DNA from: Chloroflexota bacterium
GTDB taxonomy: Bacteria > Chloroflexota > Dehalococcoidia > UBA3495
Direction: 5' to 3'
Length of the DNA: 5,277 nucleotides
Assembly: GCA_022571575.1 (NCBI GenBank)
Contig: JACZXN010000155.1
Span: 1-5,277, forward strand
Of the stretch, positions 1-4,374 are shown piece after piece. Every line of letters starts with the position of its first letter. Positions within the stretch are counted from its first letter, which is position 1. Position numbers and translations under genes: made by a program. A model generated the notes under the pieces. That model had not been told where the DNA came from. It searched no databases and worked only from the letters and a program-made list of their open reading frames with translations.

Positions 1-109
1 TATTTCACCATTGGTTTTAGTTGGGCGGACACACAATAATCCGCACGTGTGATTGGGGGTTCAAATCAGTAGTTTCTGAAGCCGTTCAGACTACATATAT
101 TATATCAGA

Positions 110-131
110 TTTGAGGCTAAATAGCCTCAAA
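110..131. repeat. Perfect 9-bp inverted repeat (hairpin)
   Basis: TTTGAGGCT at 110-118 and AGCCTCAAA at 123-131 are perfect reverse complements separated by AAAT, giving a 9-bp stem with a 4-nt loop. No clear T-run follows on either strand, so it is not a textbook terminator. On the minus strand a weak 4-bp hairpin (AGGG/CCCT, about 136-150) followed by five T lies just beyond it. Its role is unknown. Confidence 0.55.
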
Positions 132-223
132 AACAGGGCTTTTAGACCCTCATTTTATGTCATCTCAACACCCAAATCGGGAGATGCCGGTAATATCGTG
201 CCTGTTGGGCAAAATCATTAACG

Positions 224-247
224 TCCAGTTATGTCTAGTTAACTGGA
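224..247. repeat. 8-bp inverted repeat around a TTAA-rich centre
   Basis: TCCAGTTA at 224-231 is the exact reverse complement of TAACTGGA at 240-247, with an 8-nt spacer. It lies in AT-rich DNA with no adjacent gene. It could be a small hairpin or a protein-binding dyad, but nothing nearby supports either use. Confidence 0.4.
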
Positions 248-317
248 AACTAGGCCTGAATCACCCTTGATAGAGTTACTTAATGCAGGTAACCGGTCAA
301 TAACTCCCTGTCAGTGG

Positions 318-360
318 AATAAAATGGGCGCAGACCGGCAATTGCTGATCTGCGCCCATT
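318..360 (-). terminator. Rho-independent terminator of the Nudix/EthD operon
   Basis: AATGGGCGCAGA at 323-334 and TCTGCGCCCATT at 349-360 form a perfect 12-bp GC-rich stem with a 14-nt loop. Read on the minus strand, the stem is followed directly by TTTTATT (324-318). It begins 31 nt past the stop codon of the EthD-like gene, as expected for the end of the leftward transcript. On the plus strand no T-run follows, so it should act mainly on leftward transcription. Confidence 0.88.
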
Positions 361-391
361 GAAACTGGTAAAAATCGAGTCTGTTTTGCGT

Positions 392-1063
392 TTATTTTGG
401 GAATATTCGCTTGAAGATTCCCGGTGAACCCTCTTCATGGACCATAAATGGCCGAACTTCGGTGTTCCAGACCGGTGTAACCATGGGGCTCCACGCCTTC
501 CAACCTTCCCCATTTACCACGTCCATCGATTCCATTTCGTGGACTGTGGAGTACTTCGGCGCGCCCATCACCGCTTCCCAGCGCCGGGCCCGGATGTAGC
601 CGGGGATCTTCAGCGCTTCGGGCAGCCGCTCGGTGTTGTAGGCCTTGTTGAACTTCTCTTCCAGCTCATCGGGCACCGACATCCGTCCCACCAGGATAAC
701 CGGCGCCATACCGGCTTGTGCGGTCTCCTCAGACACGTCGTCCGGGTAGATGCGGGTGTAAAGGTTCCTGATATAGGCCGTTCCGATGACACTGGGCGAC
801 ATGCGCTTGGACCACTCGGTAGGCTCTTTCAGCCATTTCTGCCAGGCGTCGGTCTGCCAGGTATCGGCCGACTCCAGCTCGTAGCAGGCCAGGTAGCGGG
901 GCCCGCCCTGGACCGCCTCGTACCGTGCGGCATTGAGCACGCCCGGGATCGACAAACGCTCCGGGATGTGTTCTTCGTTGTACCACCGGTTGTATTCCTC
1001 TTCGTGCTCGGCCGCCACGTCGCTATAGACCATCAGCAGGCCGTTTCCTTTCTTCGCTGCCAT
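392..1063 (-). CDS. Tandem EthD-like / dimeric alpha-beta barrel protein
   Basis: The product is a 223-residue soluble protein with no signal peptide or membrane segment. It consists of two homologous halves. Residues 24-65 (YNRWYNEEHIPERLSIPG and onward) align without gaps to residues 138-179 (FNKAYNTERLPEALKIPG and onward) at 21 of 42 identities. Each half has the pattern of an EthD/stress-responsive dimeric alpha-beta barrel domain: a beta strand, a helix with Y-N-x-E-[HR]-[IL]-P, then IPG and strands carrying RYEAV or RWEAV. A chain with two such domains can build the barrel internally. Members of this superfamily include monooxygenase-like, decarboxylase-like and heme-handling enzymes, and I cannot assign a substrate. 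The start is an ATG with AAGGGAG five nt upstream. It is the second gene of a leftward operon with the Nudix hydrolase and ends before a strong terminator. Confidence 0.9.
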   Translation of the reverse strand: MAAKKGNGLLMVYSDVAAEHEEEYNRWYNEEHIPERLSIPGVLNAARYEAVQGGPRYLACYELESADTWQTDAWQKWLKEPTEWSKRMSPSVIGTAYIRNLYTRIYPDDVSEETAQAGMAPVILVGRMSVPDELEEKFNKAYNTERLPEALKIPGYIRARRWEAVMGAPKYSTVHEMESMDVVNGEGWKAWSPMVTPVWNTEVRPFMVHEEGSPGIFKRIFPK

Positions 1064-1095
1064 ATTTACTCCCTTGTTCTATGTCTTTGTGTGTT

Positions 1096-1557
1096 TCAAG
1101 CGCCGGGTCCTGGTTCCGTCCCCTGGCCGGTCCAGTCCCCTGGATAATAATGCTGCCCGGTGCCGTGGCTATCCAACGCATATCTCATTGCGTGAAATAT
1201 GGGTTCCGGGAGTCCGTCCAGTGGGAACCAGCCGCTGTCGATGAACGCTTCCGGCTCCATCAGCCTGGGCTCCTGACCGCCGATGTCGCCCAGAAACTCG
1301 ATGTCCACGTAGTGCTTGCCGTAGGCGATGATGTTGCTCAAGCACAGGAACCGTAACTCGCCCACCTTCACGCCCAGTTCCTCCATGGCTTCCCGCCGGG
1401 CGCATTCCTCCAGGGTCTCGCCGTTCTCCAGGTGGCCGCCGGCCGAGGCCCAGGTGTCCTCGCCGTGGGCGCCGTGCCGCTTGGCCAGAAATACCCTGCC
1501 GTCCCGCACGAAGATCACGCCCACGCCAACCTGGGGCCTTGGTGCCTCTGCCGCCAT
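1096..1557 (-). CDS. Nudix hydrolase, NUDT15-like
   Basis: This 153-residue protein contains a perfect Nudix box at residues 41-63, G-x5-E-x7-R-E-A-M-E-E-L-G-V, whose glutamates E56, E59 and E60 bind the metal. It opens with the usual beta strand (GVGVIFV, residues 11-17) and the KR-G segment seen in NUDT15-type enzymes. GGHLENGE, then KHYVDIEF (81-88) and WFPLDGLP (110-117), also resemble NUDT15. The family hydrolyses nucleoside diphosphates linked to another group, often (deoxy)nucleotide triphosphates in pool sanitation. The exact substrate is not predictable. I chose the ATG at 1557 because the Nudix fold starts nine residues later. The 74-codon in-frame extension upstream has no domain and would overlap the divergent RidA gene. 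There is no Shine-Dalgarno sequence, but an extended -10 element lies just upstream, suggesting leaderless translation. It is the first gene of the operon with the EthD-like gene, 32 nt downstream. Confidence 0.93.
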   Translation of the reverse strand: MAAEAPRPQVGVGVIFVRDGRVFLAKRHGAHGEDTWASAGGHLENGETLEECARREAMEELGVKVGELRFLCLSNIIAYGKHYVDIEFLGDIGGQEPRLMEPEAFIDSGWFPLDGLPEPIFHAMRYALDSHGTGQHYYPGDWTGQGTEPGPGA

Positions 1558-1564
1558 GGCGCCG

Positions 1565-1573
1565 AGTATAGCA
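1565..1573 (-). promoter_or_regulatory. Extended -10 promoter of the Nudix gene (leaderless)
   Basis: On the minus strand the sequence TGCTATACT (1573-1565) combines a TG extended element with TATACT, which matches TATAAT in 5 of 6 bases. The expected transcription start is about position 1558, one base before the ATG at 1557. The -35 region is poor: the best match is CTGGCG at 1592-1587, 3 of 6 with a 16-bp spacer. That is tolerable for an extended -10 promoter. No Shine-Dalgarno precedes the ATG, which fits a leaderless message. Confidence 0.6.
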
Positions 1574-1623
1574 TGGGGCCTACGGACGCCAGCCAGACCC
1601 TCGCCCGCCGGCGCCGCTTGCCC

Positions 1624-1629
1624 TATAAT
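1624..1629 (+). promoter_or_regulatory. Candidate -10 element for the RidA-like gene
   Basis: An exact TATAAT occurs here in GC-rich DNA, in the divergent spacer and facing the RidA-like gene. The expected transcript start is near 1636, giving a leader of about 70 nt. That leader includes a small perfect hairpin, CCGGT-TCA-ACCGG, at 1642-1654. I see no good -35 hexamer (TCGCCC at 1601-1606 matches 3 of 6) and no TG extension, so activator dependence is possible. Confidence 0.5.
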
Positions 1630-1705
1630 TGGCCGATATTTCCGGTTCAACCGGGAGCCTGGTCCGGCGCGCACAAGGTCAGGCAGAGACCGAGGAGGGA
1701 CACCG

Positions 1706-2122
1706 ATGGCGGAATATGACCGGACGGTGATAACCAGCAGCCAGGCGCCGCAACCCCTGGGCGCATACTCCCTGGGCATGAGCGTAAGCCCTGGAAAACT
1801 GGTCTACGTCGCCGGACAGGTGAGTGTGGACTCCAGCGGCAACCTGGTGGGCAAGGGCGACGCCGCGGCCCAGACGCGCCAGGTCCTGCAGAATATCGGC
1901 CACGTCCTGGCGGGCGCCGGGGCGGATTTCAGTAACGTGGTCGAGTTCACGACCTACGTGGTGGGGCGGCCGGCGGTCCAGGGATATCTCCAGGGCCGAA
2001 GCGAGGTCTACCCAGACATCTACCCCAACGGCGACTTCCCGCCCAACACCCTCCTGGTGGTGGCCGGCCTGGTGAACGAAGATTTTCTGGTTGAGATAAA
2101 GGCGGTGGCCGTGCTGCCCTAA
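1706..2122 (+). CDS. RidA/YjgF/YER057c/UK114-family protein
   Basis: The product has 138 residues, close to the usual RidA length of about 130. Family landmarks are visible: LGAYSLGMSVSPGKLVYVAGQ (18-38), DAAAQTRQVLQNIGHVLAGAG (52-72), then VVEFTTYVV (78-86) and the C-terminal FPPNTLLVVAGL (111-122) with VEIKAVAV (129-136). Classical RidA proteins are trimeric enamine/imine deaminases that hydrolyse reactive intermediates such as 2-aminoacrylate, using an arginine in a P-x-R-[ST] motif. Here that position aligns with N114, so deaminase activity is doubtful. The protein is better called a Rid-family member of an arginine-less subgroup. The ATG at 1706 is chosen because the Rid fold begins there and AGGAGG (1693-1698) sits 7 nt upstream. 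The much longer in-frame extension upstream runs through the divergent promoter and antisense to the Nudix gene, so I reject it. Confidence 0.92.
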   Translation: MAEYDRTVITSSQAPQPLGAYSLGMSVSPGKLVYVAGQVSVDSSGNLVGKGDAAAQTRQVLQNIGHVLAGAGADFSNVVEFTTYVVGRPAVQGYLQGRSEVYPDIYPNGDFPPNTLLVVAGLVNEDFLVEIKAVAVLP

Positions 2123-2170
2123 GCGATTCGCCTAAATCTGGCATCCCGTGTTGATAAGCTGGGTTAAAAA

Positions 2171-2244
2171 CCGTTCGTGGTGAGCCCCATCGAACCATGG
2201 CTGCGCCGAAGCCCAGGCCCTTCGACGGAGCTCAGGACGAACGG
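2171..2244. repeat. REP-like palindromic element, copy A
   Basis: Two 24-nt arms (2171-2194 and 2221-2244) are reverse complements at 20 of 24 positions. CCGTTCGT/ACGAACGG and TGAGC/GCTCA pair fully, with a GG/GG internal mismatch between them. The 26-nt loop region contains a nested hairpin GGCT/AGCC (2199-2202 and 2210-2213). The core, TTCGTxxTGAGC...TCGAA with its mirror TTCGA...GCTCAggAC, is a type I remember as dispersed between genes in many bacterial genomes. It begins 49 nt after the RidA-like stop codon, and no T-run follows, so it is not a standard terminator. It could stabilise the 3' end of the RidA transcript. A degenerate relative lies at 4182-4292. Confidence 0.8.
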
Positions 2245-2316
2245 ATGACTATAGCGGTCATTTCTAAAATTAGGTACTAGGTCCCGGTGAATCTGGGCTC
2301 GTTAAATCTGGAACCC

Positions 2317-2330
2317 GGAGGAAGGAATTG
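2317..2330 (+). promoter_or_regulatory. Ribosome binding site and TTG start of the M20 gene
   Basis: GGAGG at 2317-2321 lies six nt before a TTG start codon at 2328. No in-frame ATG or GTG exists between this TTG and the upstream in-frame stop at 2271. The next internal ATG would delete the conserved N-terminal helix and the IDSPSGEE segment. This decides the TTG start. Confidence 0.8.
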
Positions 2331-3422
2331 GCCGATCAAGAGCGGCTGTTAAAAACGCTGATAGACCTGATCAAGATCGACAGTCCCAGCGGCGAGGAAG
2401 ACGCCATGGACCGGGAGGTAAGCTCCCGGCTGGAGGCCTTGGGCCTGAAGGTGTCCCACGACTCCTACAACAACGTGATCGCCAAGCTGGCGGGACGGGG
2501 ACAGCCGGTGATGCTCTCCGCCCATCTGGACACCGTGGAGCCGGGGCGGGGCATCAAACCGGTTATGGACGGAGACGTGCTGCGGTCCGACGGCAGCACC
2601 ATCTTGGGCGGCGACTGTAAGGCGGGCGTGGCCATCGTCCTGGAGGCCCTGACGGCGGTCATCGAATCCCCTGGGGAATCGGGCGGCGGCAACCGGGCGA
2701 TCGAGGTGGTGTTCACCCGCCACGAGGAGGGCGGCCTGGTCGGAGCCCATAACCTGGACTTCAGCATGATCTCCGCCAGGGAGGGCATCGTCTTCGACGG
2801 CGAGGGGCCTCCCAACCGGGTTACCGTGTCCGCACCGTCCCAAAACGTGGTCACCGCCAGGATAACGGGGCGCGCCGCCCATGCTGGTCTTGAGCCGGAA
2901 AAGGGCATCTCCGCCCTGCTGATCGCCGCCGAGCTCCTGGGGCGGCTGCCCCTGGGCCGCATCGACGAAGAGACGACGGCCAACATCGGCCGCCTGGAAG
3001 GGGGCCTGAAACGCAACATCATCCCTGAAGAAGCCGTTCTCGACGGAGAGTTCCGGAGCCGGAACAACGAGAAACTGGCCGATCTGGAACGCAAGTTCCG
3101 GGGGGTTTTCGACGAGGTCGCCTCCAGATACCCGGAGGCGAGGATCGTCCTGGACATCGTCAACACCTACCAGGCTTACCATATCGAGGCTGACAGCCGG
3201 GCCGTCGCGGTCATCGGCCGGGCGCTGGCGGGCATGGGCCTGGAGCCGGTCCTGGAGTCCACCGGCGGCGGTTCCGACGCCAACGTATTCATCCAGAAGG
3301 GAATCACGGCCATCCCGGTGGGCATCGGGGTGCGGGACTTCCACACCACCTGGGAGACCGCGGTCTTATCCGAGGTCCTTCTGGGAGCGCAGATGTGCGA
3401 GGGAGTTATCAGAGGGACTTAG
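2328..3422 (+). CDS. M20-family metallopeptidase, PepT-like
   Basis: The 364-residue product has the full M20 di-zinc peptidase signature. SAHLDTV (64-70) supplies zinc ligand H66 and catalytic D68, and GGDCKAG (94-100) supplies bridging D96. RHEEGGLVGA (131-140) supplies general base E133 and ligand E134, followed by acidic ligand D158 in FDGEG. H339 in RDFHTTWE is the final ligand. GRAAHAG (181-187) opens the lid/dimerisation domain, roughly residues 175-285. The N-terminal IDSPSGEE and the overall length match the PepT-like group that includes Bacillus YqjE. Relatives are cytoplasmic exopeptidases on small peptides, though M20 substrates vary widely and an amidohydrolase role cannot be excluded. 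No signal peptide is visible. The gene stands 205 nt after the RidA-like gene and is followed by its own terminator, so it is probably monocistronic. Confidence 0.93.
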   Translation: MADQERLLKTLIDLIKIDSPSGEEDAMDREVSSRLEALGLKVSHDSYNNVIAKLAGRGQPVMLSAHLDTVEPGRGIKPVMDGDVLRSDGSTILGGDCKAGVAIVLEALTAVIESPGESGGGNRAIEVVFTRHEEGGLVGAHNLDFSMISAREGIVFDGEGPPNRVTVSAPSQNVVTARITGRAAHAGLEPEKGISALLIAAELLGRLPLGRIDEETTANIGRLEGGLKRNIIPEEAVLDGEFRSRNNEKLADLERKFRGVFDEVASRYPEARIVLDIVNTYQAYHIEADSRAVAVIGRALAGMGLEPVLESTGGGSDANVFIQKGITAIPVGIGVRDFHTTWETAVLSEVLLGAQMCEGVIRGT

Positions 3423-3433
3423 GGAATCAACAC

Positions 3434-3469
3434 AACCGGGCTGACCGGCGGGCGCCGCGGTTTATTTTT
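3434..3469 (+). terminator. Probable Rho-independent terminator of the M20 gene
   Basis: AACCGGGC at 3434-3441 pairs with GCC(G)CGGTT at 3454-3462, giving an 8-bp stem with one bulged G and a 12-nt loop. It overlaps and is followed by TTTATTTTT (3461-3469). An alternative fold, ACCGGC with GC..CGGT, uses the same right arm. It begins 11 nt after the M20 stop codon on the correct strand. Confidence 0.72.
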
Positions 3470-3538
3470 GCGAAGGCCTCAAATAGCTGCGTTTAGGGTA
3501 CCCGCCGGCGCCGCCTGGATGGTCCCTCACTGCTACGG

Positions 3539-3547
3539 TGTTATAAT
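3539..3547 (+). promoter_or_regulatory. Extended -10 promoter upstream of the FTR-like gene
   Basis: TGTTATAAT (3539-3547) combines a TG extended motif with an exact TATAAT. The -35 region is weak: TGGTCC at 3520-3525 matches TTGACA in 3 of 6 bases with a 16-bp spacer. The expected start near 3554 gives a 155-nt leader before the ATG at 3709. It lies after the M20 terminator, so the FTR-like gene should be its own transcription unit. Confidence 0.6.
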
Positions 3548-3646
3548 GCTGGGCGCCGGACGGGCGACCCCATATCAGGTTGGAATCCCACTCCTTCCGC
3601 CAACATCTAACATCCTAAAGCTGGACCGTCCAATAGGCGCCGGCTT

Positions 3647-3700
3647 GCCCGGGATCTGAACCTGGGCTCAATATGATTAACGGCTTCCAAGCCGGAAGGG
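3647..3700 (+). promoter_or_regulatory. Structured leader: two hairpins abutting the ribosome binding site
   Basis: In the predicted leader of the FTR-like gene, GCCCGGG (3647-3653) pairs with CCTGGGC (3661-3667) as a 7-bp stem with one G-U pair and a 7-nt loop. CGGCT (3681-3685) then pairs with AGCCG (3690-3694) around TCCA. The second stem ends on the first G of GGAAGGG (3694-3700), the probable ribosome binding site, which lies 8 nt before the ATG. This could affect translation initiation. No known riboswitch class is recognised. Confidence 0.4.
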
Positions 3701-3708
3701 ATAGTTAC

Positions 3709-4134
3709 ATGCCAGACCAGCCGAGTGAGCAGGCGATCAAGAAGATGCGCGTCTTCGTCGAGAAATATTGCGAAAAATCCGGGACCACCGTTTCCCCGGT
3801 CGAAGGGGTGACCGAGCAAGTTATCCTCGGTCTGGCAAAGAACGTTGACGAGATCGGCCGGCCCTTGTGTCCCTGCCGTTTCTATCCCGACAAGAAGGAA
3901 GAGATCACCCACCGCACCTGGATCTGCGCCTGCGACGACATGCAGATCTACAAATATTGCCATTGTCTGTTGTTCGTCGATAAAGACGGGCTTCCCATCA
4001 CTGAGTACCTGCCCGAGGACCACGAGGGCCGGACCATCTACGGCTTGGTGAAAGACCCGAACCCCGACAAGGGACGGCCCCTGCGGAACAAAGGGGAGGA
4101 GCGGGAGAAGGAACGGATCAACCGGCCTTCCTAA
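3709..4134 (+). CDS. Ferredoxin:thioredoxin reductase catalytic (beta)-like Fe-S protein
   Basis: This 141-residue protein carries six cysteines as CPC (54-56), CAC (73-75) and CHC (84-86), in LCPCRFY...WICAC...YKYCHCLLF. Their spacing is the same as in the cyanobacterial FTR catalytic subunit (C55, 57, 74, 76, 85, 87 in Synechocystis). By analogy C54, C73, C75 and C84 bind a [4Fe-4S] cluster, and C56 and C86 form the redox disulfide. The family passes electrons from ferredoxin to thioredoxin-like partners in the cytoplasm. The second motif is CAC rather than the usual CPC. After CHC the chain continues about 55 residues, longer than typical plant or cyanobacterial forms, with a charged tail. 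No variable-chain (alpha) subunit, thioredoxin or ferredoxin gene is in the window. I prefer the ATG at 3709 (GGAAGGG upstream) over an in-frame ATG at 3673, which lacks a ribosome binding site. Confidence 0.9.
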   Translation: MPDQPSEQAIKKMRVFVEKYCEKSGTTVSPVEGVTEQVILGLAKNVDEIGRPLCPCRFYPDKKEEITHRTWICACDDMQIYKYCHCLLFVDKDGLPITEYLPEDHEGRTIYGLVKDPNPDKGRPLRNKGEEREKERINRPS

Positions 4135-4181
4135 CGTGGGAGGCACCGCACTTGGTTTCGGAAATCACCATGTTGGACGTG

Positions 4182-4292
4182 CGCTCGTGGTGAGCTCCGG
4201 CCGAAGGTCGCGAGCCTCCCCGCTGCATCGGGAGACCCGTCGAACATCGATGCGCCGAAGCCAGGGTCCTTCGAGTGGCTCAAGACAAACGG
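4182..4292. repeat. REP-like palindromic element, copy B (degenerate, composite)
   Basis: This is a second copy of the element at 2171-2244, in the same orientation and also about 50 nt after a stop codon. Shared parts are TCGTGGTGAGC (4185-4195), TCGAAC (4240-4245), the exact loop 12-mer TGCGCCGAAGCC (4251-4262) and a right arm CCTTCGAGTGGCTCAAGAC (4268-4286) ending AAACGG. Between TGAGC and TCGAAC there are 44 nt instead of 4. The extra part begins CTCCGGCCGAAGG, which resembles the complement of a right arm, and ends GGGAGACCCG, which resembles a second left arm. So it looks like two elements merged. The outer arms no longer pair well. Confidence 0.65.
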
Positions 4293-4329
4293 TGGTGGCA
4301 ACCCGGTTTCTCTCGCGGTGAAGGTTTCC

Positions 4330-4335
4330 CATAAT
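4330..4335 (+). promoter_or_regulatory. Weak candidate -10 element for the thiolase gene
   Basis: CATAAT matches TATAAT in 5 of 6 bases and lies 39 nt before the thiolase ATG, between the palindromic repeat and the gene. I see no convincing -35 hexamer or TG extension. An alternative is TTAAAT at 4350-4355. The gene may also be read from the upstream FTR promoter, as no clear terminator separates them. Confidence 0.25.
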
Positions 4336-4374
4336 CGATTAGCCCGTCGTTAAATAGCGCACAGGAGGGTTCAG

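Larger units (their letters stand above)
1..391. other. AT-rich non-coding region with inverted repeats
   Basis: I see no convincing gene here. The region is about 43% GC over its first 360 bases by hand count, clearly lower than the GC-rich coding DNA to its right. Reading frames are short and lack a ribosome binding site or recognisable protein motif. The stretch contains at least three inverted repeats: 110-131, 224-247, and 323-360, the last being a terminator for the leftward operon. It is probably an intergenic region between the leftward operon and something beyond the window, or the edge of an acquired segment. The sequence cannot decide between these. Confidence 0.7.

Noticed and set aside
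51..66. tRNA T-arm-like string GGGGGTTCAAATC
   Set aside because: The 3' half of the T stem does not complement it, and no acceptor or anticodon arms can be drawn around it. It is at most a chance match or an old att remnant, with no integrase in view.
21..221. 66-codon plus-strand reading frame from a TTG in the AT-rich region
   Set aside because: It has no ribosome binding site and no recognisable motif, and it runs across a perfect inverted repeat.
437..1147. Plus-strand frame (236 codons) opposite the EthD-like gene
   Set aside because: It is antisense to a protein with a clear tandem domain, ribosome binding site and terminator, and has no domain of its own.
1328..1705. 126-codon N-terminal extension of the RidA-like frame
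   Set aside because: It is antisense to the Nudix gene and crosses the divergent promoter. The ATG at 1706 has a strong AGGAGG and starts the family fold.
1558..1779. 74-codon N-terminal extension of the Nudix reading frame
   Set aside because: It lacks domain features, overlaps the start of the divergent RidA-like gene and both promoters, and the Nudix fold begins right after the ATG at 1557.
2349..3344. Long minus-strand frame (331 codons) opposite the M20 gene
   Set aside because: It is a GC-rich antisense shadow. The plus strand encodes a complete M20 peptidase with all catalytic residues.
3468..3659. 63-codon plus-strand frame from a TTG between the M20 and FTR-like genes
   Set aside because: It has no ribosome binding site, starts in the terminator T-run and crosses the predicted promoter.
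3657..3669. TGAACCTGGGCTC resembling TGAATCTGGGCTC at 2288-2300, upstream of two genes
   Set aside because: A 12-of-13 match is expected several times by chance in 5 kb. The downstream copy is better explained as part of a leader hairpin.
3607..4146. Minus-strand frame (179 codons) opposite the FTR-like gene
   Set aside because: The plus strand holds the six-cysteine FTR motif with exact spacing; the antisense frame has no recognisable feature.
4347..4355. TCGTTAAAT shared with 2299-2307, both shortly before a ribosome binding site
   Set aside because: A 9-mer match is expected many times by chance in a window of this size, and the spacing to the ribosome binding site differs.
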